Assembly: GCF_016862175.1 (NCBI RefSeq)
Contig: NZ_BOML01000084.1
Location: forward strand, 16,908-80,907
Source: Paractinoplanes durhamensis
GTDB lineage: Bacteria; Actinomycetota; Actinomycetes; Mycobacteriales; Micromonosporaceae
Length of the DNA stretch: 64,000 bases
Direction of reading: 5' to 3'
The notes beneath the pieces are model-generated. The model saw only the letters and a program-made list of their open reading frames with translations, was not told the origin of the DNA and ran no database searches. Positions 59,803 to 64,000 of this stretch are shown here, one piece after another. How positions within the stretch are numbered: position 1 is the first letter of the stretch; each line of letters begins with the position of its first letter. The position numbers and the translations under genes were made by a program.

Positions 59803-61101
59803 TCAGGCAAAGGCGAAAAAGCGTAGCCAGAGGTACGGCACGGCCAGCGCGACCGAGATGGCGGTGACGATCAGCCCGTACTTGGTAAAGCCCCAAAACG
59901 AGATGCGATACCCGGCCCGTTCGGCGATCCCGAGCACGACGACGTTGGCCGAGGCGCCGACGGCGGTGGCGTTGCCGCCCAGGTCGGCGCCGATGGCGAG
60001 GGCCCACCACAGCACCTGGGCGTGGTCGTTGCCGCCCGAGGCGTCGACGAGCTCGGCGACGATCGGGCTCATCGTCGCCACGTACGGGATGTTGTCGACG
60101 ATGGCCGACAGGGCGGCGGAGGCCCAGAGCAGCAGCAGGGTGGCCGGCCACAGCTTCCCGGCGACCGCGTCGGTGGCGGCGTGCGCGATGCTGTCGATGA
60201 CCCCGGTGGCGACCAGCCCGCCGACCATGACGAACAGGCCGGCGAAGAACACCAGGGTCGGCCATTCGACATCCTTGGCGACCTCGGTCGCGTCCAGCCG
60301 GGACAGCGCGAGCAGCAGCAGCCCGCCGAGCAGCGCCACCACCGACGGCTCCAGGCCGAGCACCGTGTGCAGGCCGAACGCGATCAGCACCGCGCCGAGC
60401 ACGGCCAGGCTGAGCACGACCAGACGCGGATTCCGGATGGCGTCGCGTTCGTGGAGCGCCATCACCCGTTCGACCCGGGCGGCGTCGTAGCGGAACGCCG
60501 CCCGGAACATGAACCGGCACAGCACCACCAGCACCGCGAGCACGACCACGATGAACGGGGCCAACACGCTGAGGAAGTCGTTGAAGGTCAGCCCGGACCG
60601 GCTGGCGATGATGATGTTCGGCGGGTCGCCGACCAGCGTCGCGGTGCCGCCGATGTTCGAGGCGAGGACCTCCGAGATCAAAAACGGCACCGGGGGTACG
60701 CCGAGCCGGTCGCAGACCAGCAGGGTCACCGGCGCCACCAGCAGCACGGTGGTGACGTTGTCGAGCGCGGCCGACACGAGGCCGGTGACGACGATCAGGA
60801 TCACCATGATCGGGAACGGGCGGCCGCGGGCCTTCTTGGCCGCCCAGATCGCCACGTACTCGAACAGGCCGGTCTGTTTCAGCACACCGACGATGAGCAT
60901 CATGCCGAGCAGCAGGAAGATGACGTTCCAGTCGATGCCCGAGTCCTCGGAGAAGAACGCGTGCTCGGCGTTCGTGATCCCGAGGGCCAGCATGATCGAC
61001 GCTCCGCCGAGCGCTACCGCCACCCGGTTGATCTTCTCGGTGGCGATCAGCGCGTAGGCGGTCACGAACACCGCCACCGCGACCCAGGCGAGCACGCCCA
61101 C
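59803..61101 (-). CDS. ArsB/NhaD-like ion transporter (IT superfamily)
   Basis: A 432-residue permease with about 11-12 helices and two inverted halves. Signature elements are ALDNVTTVLLVAPVT, SNIGGTATLVGDPPNIIIA, SAIVDNIPYVATM and GADLGGNATAVGASANVVV, the SNxGGxxTxxGDPPN pattern of ArsB/NhaD/CitM-type carriers. Export of Na+ or an anion is plausible; NhaD-like Na+/H+ exchange would match its neighbours and its leader. The GTG start is preceded by GGGAG with eight bases spacing. Confidence 0.9.
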   Translation of the reverse strand: MGVLAWVAVAVFVTAYALIATEKINRVAVALGGASIMLALGITNAEHAFFSEDSGIDWNVIFLLLGMMLIVGVLKQTGLFEYVAIWAAKKARGRPFPIMVILIVVTGLVSAALDNVTTVLLVAPVTLLVCDRLGVPPVPFLISEVLASNIGGTATLVGDPPNIIIASRSGLTFNDFLSVLAPFIVVVLAVLVVLCRFMFRAAFRYDAARVERVMALHERDAIRNPRLVVLSLAVLGAVLIAFGLHTVLGLEPSVVALLGGLLLLALSRLDATEVAKDVEWPTLVFFAGLFVMVGGLVATGVIDSIAHAATDAVAGKLWPATLLLLWASAALSAIVDNIPYVATMSPIVAELVDASGGNDHAQVLWWALAIGADLGGNATAVGASANVVVLGIAERAGYRISFWGFTKYGLIVTAISVALAVPYLWLRFFAFA

Positions 61102-61122
61102 GTAGGTTTCTCCCTGGAACTC

Positions 61123-61164
61123 GGTCAGCCGTCATTGATCGCCGACCAGACTTCCCGGCACACC
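61123..61164 (-). ncRNA. Structured leader, copy 3 (candidate riboswitch) of the ArsB/NhaD-like gene
   Basis: On the minus strand GGTGTGCC is followed by the core with one change (GGGAAGTCTGGTCGGC). Its inner helix GGTCGGC/GCTGACC pairs fully, the mismatch of copies 1 and 2 being replaced by a T-A pair. The element ends 21 bases before the GTG start. Confidence 0.6.
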
Positions 61165-61185
61165 TGCGATCAACTTAGCAGCGAT

Positions 61186-61611
61186 TCATCCTGCGTTGAG
61201 TTCGGCCTCCAGGGCGCGCATGATGTGCGAGCGCCAGCCGCCGCCCATGATCCGCATGGCCTGCTGCTGCCAGGGATCGCCGGGGTCGAAGCCGTCGTGG
61301 CGCAGGAACAGGCGGGTGCCGTGGCCTTCGGCGGCCAGGGTCCACGTCACGGTGCTGTCGAGGGCGCCGTTGCACCAGGACCAGCGCAGCAGCCGCTCGG
61401 GCTCCAGATCGAGTACCCGGCAGTGCACGATGCCGTCGAACCCGGGCCGCGGCTCGGTGCGGAACGTGAACCGGTGCCCGACGACCGGCGCGAAATCGCT
61501 CGGCATCAACCAGGTGGCCAACCGGGCCGGGTCGGTCAGCGCCCGCCACACCTTGCCCGGCGGATGCGGAAGGTACTGGTCGACCTCGATCGAGGCGGGC
61601 TCGTCAGTCAT
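61186..61611 (-). CDS. AHSA1/SRPBCC domain protein
   Basis: A 141-residue single AHSA1-type SRPBCC protein (IEVDQYLPHPPGKVWRALTDPARLATWLMP, HRFTFRTEPRPGFDG, GGGWRSHIM). It is the last gene of a three-gene operon and overlaps the ArsR gene by 8 bp. Expected to bind a small hydrophobic ligand; function unknown. Confidence 0.88.
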   Translation of the reverse strand: MTDEPASIEVDQYLPHPPGKVWRALTDPARLATWLMPSDFAPVVGHRFTFRTEPRPGFDGIVHCRVLDLEPERLLRWSWCNGALDSTVTWTLAAEGHGTRLFLRHDGFDPGDPWQQQAMRIMGGGWRSHIMRALEAELNAG

Positions 61612-61921
61612 CGTCGGCGTCCAGGAACGTCGCGAGGTCGCTCATCTTCTCGCGCCAGAACTGTTCGTAGGGTGCGAGCCATCCGGCCAGCTCGTGCAGC
61701 GGCCCGGCCTCCAGGGAGTAGAGCCGTTGGCGGCCGGCCCGGCGCTCGGTGACCAGACCGGCGTCCTTGAGCAGGCGAAGATGCTCCGAAAGGCTCGGCC
61801 GGCTCATGTCGAACCGCTCGGCCAGCTGCGCGACGGGGTGCGGGCCGCCGTCGCGCAGCAGCCGCAGCACCTCGCGGCGGGCCGGGTTGGCGATCGCGGT
61901 GAAGACGTCGACCTCAGGCAC
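61604..61921 (-). CDS. ArsR family transcriptional regulator
   Basis: A 105-residue winged-helix repressor (FTAIANPARREVLRLLRDGGPHPVAQLAERF; recognition helix SRPSLSEHLRLL). The GTG start overlaps the glyoxalase-family gene by 8 bp, giving the order VOC, ArsR, SRPBCC in one operon. A perfect 18-bp palindrome upstream of the first gene is its likely operator. No metal-binding cysteines are present. Confidence 0.9.
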   Translation of the reverse strand: MPEVDVFTAIANPARREVLRLLRDGGPHPVAQLAERFDMSRPSLSEHLRLLKDAGLVTERRAGRQRLYSLEAGPLHELAGWLAPYEQFWREKMSDLATFLDADDD

Positions 61922-62291
61922 GGACCGGTCGTCCCTGAAGGACGAGCCGGTTGCCGTCGGGGTCGGTGAACACCGCGTACCGGCCCCACGGCGCGTCCTG
62001 GACCCCGTCGGGCACCTGCACTCCCTTCGCGGTCAGTGCCGTGACCTCGGCGTCGATGTCGTCGGCGTGCAGGACCAGGCCCTGCAGCGATCCGGCCGGC
62101 ATGGTGTCGAACCAGGTGACCAGCGTGATCGAGGTCTGCGCCCCTTTCGGTGCGACCTGGATCCACTGCTGGGCCGGGCCCATCTTGTTCTGGCGTACCA
62201 GCTCGAAGCCGAGCGTGCCGACGTAGAAGTCGCGGGCCCGCTCCTGGTCGCTGACCGGCAGCGACACCACGTCGATGTGTGTGATCGTCAT
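61914..62291 (-). CDS. VOC/glyoxalase-family protein
   Basis: A 125-residue vicinal-oxygen-chelate protein with the paired beta-alpha-beta-beta-beta units (THIDVVSLPVSDQERARDFYVGTLGFELV and YAVFTDPDGNRLVLQG). Such small members bind metals or antibiotics, or act on electrophiles. It is the first gene of an operon with ArsR and SRPBCC. The ATG is chosen because an earlier in-frame start would run through the operator palindrome. Confidence 0.88.
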   Translation of the reverse strand: MTITHIDVVSLPVSDQERARDFYVGTLGFELVRQNKMGPAQQWIQVAPKGAQTSITLVTWFDTMPAGSLQGLVLHADDIDAEVTALTAKGVQVPDGVQDAPWGRYAVFTDPDGNRLVLQGRPVRA

Positions 62292-62303
62292 GCCGCAACA
62301 ATA

Positions 62304-62321
62304 GGTAGGAGATCTCCTACC
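62304..62321. promoter_or_regulatory. 18-bp palindromic operator of the VOC-ArsR-SRPBCC operon
   Basis: Perfect palindrome GGTAGGAGATCTCCTACC, ending 13 bp before the VOC start. Its size and position fit an autoregulating ArsR repressor. Confidence 0.65.
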
Positions 62322-62563
62322 GGTCAAGCCGTCAGTGGCCACCCGGTCAGCGACCTCATCGTCACGGCCGCACGCGCCACCGACTGACCACGTTCGCTCG
62401 CCAACGCGGGATATCCGTCCGCACTCAAATCCTCGAGGCGGCCACCGCGCCGTGTGCGGCTCGCGCCGATGTCGACCACCAGTGCGTACCGAGTCATTTC
62501 TTTGGCCTTATGGCGTAGTTCCCGGACCGCAACCGAGAGCATTCCGAGATAACCTTTCCGCAT

Positions 62564-62851
62564 ATGCCTACCTATCGCACCGCCTCGACGCTTCTTTCCT
62601 CGGACGGCACCAGAACCCAGGGCACGGCCGCACTCTTCAGCGAACCCAGCCGTAAGGGCGGAAACTCGCCTTGGGCAGGCGATTTCCGGCCCGCGGACGG
62701 CTCCGGCGGTGTCGGAAAAGATGTGGTCGGAAAGACCTTCACGCTGGAGCTGCCCGACGGCAGCACCGGCAAGGTCGTCGTCCTGAGTCGCAAGAGCGGA
62801 AAGGGCGGCGTCACGCTGGCGTTGATGGGTGAAGACGAGCCCCCGTTCTGA
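62564..62851 (+). CDS. Hypothetical protein (95 aa)
   Basis: Small hydrophilic protein with no recognised family. It has a Ser/Gly-rich N-terminus and a C-terminal part of alternating strands (TFTLELPDGSTGKVVVLSRKSGKGGVTLAL) like a small beta-barrel. No signal peptide or membrane helix is seen. Codon choice fits a real gene and a good hairpin terminator follows. About 240 bp upstream have no gene. Confidence 0.65.
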   Translation: MPTYRTASTLLSSDGTRTQGTAALFSEPSRKGGNSPWAGDFRPADGSGGVGKDVVGKTFTLELPDGSTGKVVVLSRKSGKGGVTLALMGEDEPPF

Positions 62852-62856
62852 TTCCG

Positions 62857-62895
62857 AGGCGGCCGCCTGCCGATAGGGCGTCGCGGCGGCCGCTT
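62857..62895. terminator. Bidirectional terminator hairpin
   Basis: GCGGCCGCC (62859-62867) pairs with GGCGGCCGC (62885-62893), extendable by an A-T and a G-T pair, around a 17-base loop. It lies between the convergent stops of the 95-aa protein and the hemerythrin-like gene; its right end just overlaps the latter's stop region. Confidence 0.55.
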
Positions 62896-62896
62896 C

Positions 62897-63358
62897 TCAG
62901 TCGAGCGCCATGATCCGGATGTCGTTCATGGCGCTGGCCATCATGTGCAACCGCTGGGCCGGCAGGTGGCGGCGAAGTAGTGGGAACTCGTCCCTCTCCT
63001 GGTCCGCTGCATGGTCGAGCAGGGCGTCGCACACGGCCGCGAACCGGGCGTCGAAGTCGGCGTGCCCGACGCCGAGCCGGACGAGTTCGATGAGCGAGCG
63101 GCCGAGTTGTTCGCCCTCTACCTGAAGGCCGAGCGCAATCGCGTCGCCGTCCGGGCCGTTGTTGCGAACCGCCGGGTGAGCAATGGCGAATTCCCCGAGC
63201 TGGTGCCGATGAACAGCCTGTTGCAGGGCAGCCAGCGGTTGCCTCTTGTGGTCGCGGCCGGCCTCCCGCACGTCTACGCACCGCCGTCGGATCTGCTCGT
63301 GCTCATGGCGCAGAACATCGACGACGTCGGGTGAGACGACAATCTGGAATTTTTGCAT
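62897..63358 (-). CDS. Hemerythrin-like HHE-domain protein
   Basis: A 153-residue helical protein with the spaced His/Glu residues of the HHE cation-binding fold (VLRHEHEQI, HRHQLGEFAIAHPAV, LLDHAADQERDEFPLL). It probably binds a di-iron centre and senses O2, NO or handles iron. The ATG has AGGGG five bases upstream. The frame extends upstream without support. Confidence 0.85.
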   Translation of the reverse strand: MQKFQIVVSPDVVDVLRHEHEQIRRRCVDVREAGRDHKRQPLAALQQAVHRHQLGEFAIAHPAVRNNGPDGDAIALGLQVEGEQLGRSLIELVRLGVGHADFDARFAAVCDALLDHAADQERDEFPLLRRHLPAQRLHMMASAMNDIRIMALD

Positions 63359-63510
63359 GGCGACCCCTGACGTTTGCGGAACACGGGCGCCGGGGTCTGG
63401 GGCGATTACACCGCTGACAGTACGCGTACGGGCGGCGCCGGAGCTTGTCTGTTCGGCGGTTCGTGCGACGGCCTGGACGTTGCCGGCTATCTCGGGCTTG
63501 CGGCCCCCTG

Positions 63511-63635
63511 GCGGGGAGTGCAGGCCACCGGCGCCACGACAGTCACCTCCGCCATGCTCGGCCGGCTGCGCACCGACGTCCGTACAAGACCGGAATTCCT
63601 CGCCGTGGCCCGCGGATAGTTTCTGCTCGGATGCC
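63511..63635 (+). pseudogene. Isolated copy of the folE 3' end
   Basis: About 125 bp align without gaps to 32902-33026 of the intact folE, roughly 85-90 percent identical by eye, including the stop region (TAG instead of TGA) and about 15 bp beyond. The encoded tail GATTVTSAMLGRLRTDVRTR is identical over 20 residues. No other part of folE is present upstream. It looks like a relic of a second copy or a recombination scar. Confidence 0.75.
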
Positions 63636-63877
63636 TCTTCGCCGGCCGGTGCTGGATCGGCCGAACGCCATACGGGCGCATTCTGCAGAATGCTCGTCGC
63701 GTACGGCCGAGCAGGTTCGGACCGGATAATCAAGGGCCAATTCCGCGCTTGGCGACAGAAGACCGCCGAGAATCGCAAGCCCGTGAGATTCCTGTCTCTT
63801 CCATTCGAATTCCCGTTCCCGATCTCCCTAGCATTGCCGGTCGAACGCATACCGAATCGCTCGTGTGAGGTCTCCCC

Positions 63878-64000
63878 ATGCACCGGAATGCCGAGGAAAT
63901 TCGCCGCCAGGCCGCCATCGCCGAGGAACAGACGTTTCTCGACGCGGCCTCGGCGCGCCGGGACCGAGTGGCCGCCGTCCTGGCGGAGCAGGTCGAGCAG
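63878..64000 (+). CDS. Probable HelD/HelR-type RNA polymerase helicase, N-terminus (partial)
   Basis: The first 41 residues of a gene running off the window. A charged helical start (EEIRRQAAIAEEQTFLDAASARRDRV) resembles the N-terminal coiled-coil of HelD-family motor ATPases, which begin with an EQxxxD segment. GAGG lies seven bases before the ATG. No ATPase motif is within the window, so the assignment rests on this short segment only. Confidence 0.45.
   Translation, partial: MHRNAEEIRRQAAIAEEQTFLDAASARRDRVAAVLAEQVEQ

Noticed and set aside
62324..62563. 79-codon minus-strand frame upstream of the 95-aa protein
   Set aside because: No family, no ribosome site and poor codon pattern.

Overview
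The window is very GC-rich DNA with GTG starts, ATGA/GTGA gene overlaps, Tat-type lipoproteins and actinobacterial regulator families. It is chromosomal DNA of an actinomycete. Secreted multidomain glycosidases, a WD40/STAND protein, a soluble chemoreceptor and RsbW/STAS switches fit a Micromonosporaceae (Actinoplanes-like) organism; that placement is inference. I saw no tRNA, rRNA, CRISPR array, transposase or prophage.

Region 1 (1-15.3 kb) is an amine catabolism and uptake locus. It holds a Dpp/Opp-type ABC importer (last ATPase cut by the window edge), an alpha/beta hydrolase, a copper/topaquinone amine oxidase and a divergent GntR/FCD regulator. A second operon encodes a Rieske oxygenase, a glutamine-synthetase-like ligase, an aldehyde dehydrogenase and a fusion of a class V PLP enzyme to a sarcosine-oxidase-type flavoprotein. 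A palindrome, ATTGGATCCAAT or near copies, lies in all three promoter regions and probably defines the GntR regulon.

Region 2 (15.3-23.2 kb) is signalling: an RsbW-like/STAS pair, a GGDEF-EAL protein, a small coupled ORF plus a STAS protein without the usual serine, a VIT-family metal transporter, a PAS hybrid histidine kinase and a soluble PAS chemoreceptor.

Region 3 (23.3-33.0 kb) is a folate-linked methyl-dissimilation locus. Two full-length GcvT/LigM-like methyltransferases and one truncated copy sit with MetF, FolD and PurU, plus the folate-supply enzymes PabB and FolE. A TetR with two perfect operators and a LacI-type protein are the local regulators. Methyl groups could be moved to THF and released as formate.

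Region 4 (33.0-41.3 kb) has a flavin monooxygenase, a multi-PAS/GAF sensor kinase split by a frameshift, a Ser/Thr kinase, a ferric-reductase-like flavocytochrome and a DUF2231-like membrane protein. Region 5 (41.4-53.7 kb) has a secreted double-GH43 protein behind a 24-bp palindrome, a secreted GH5-type mannanase behind a CelR/CebR-type box, and a 1620-residue NTPase with about 19 WD40 repeats.

Region 6 (53.8-64 kb) has several ArsR/AHSA1 stress modules with palindromic operators and three cation transporters (a CaCA exchanger, NhaA and an ArsB/NhaD-like permease). Each transporter is preceded by the same structured leader, a strong candidate riboswitch. The end of the window has a small hypothetical protein, a hemerythrin-like protein, a stray copy of the folE 3' end and the start of a probable HelD/HelR helicase.
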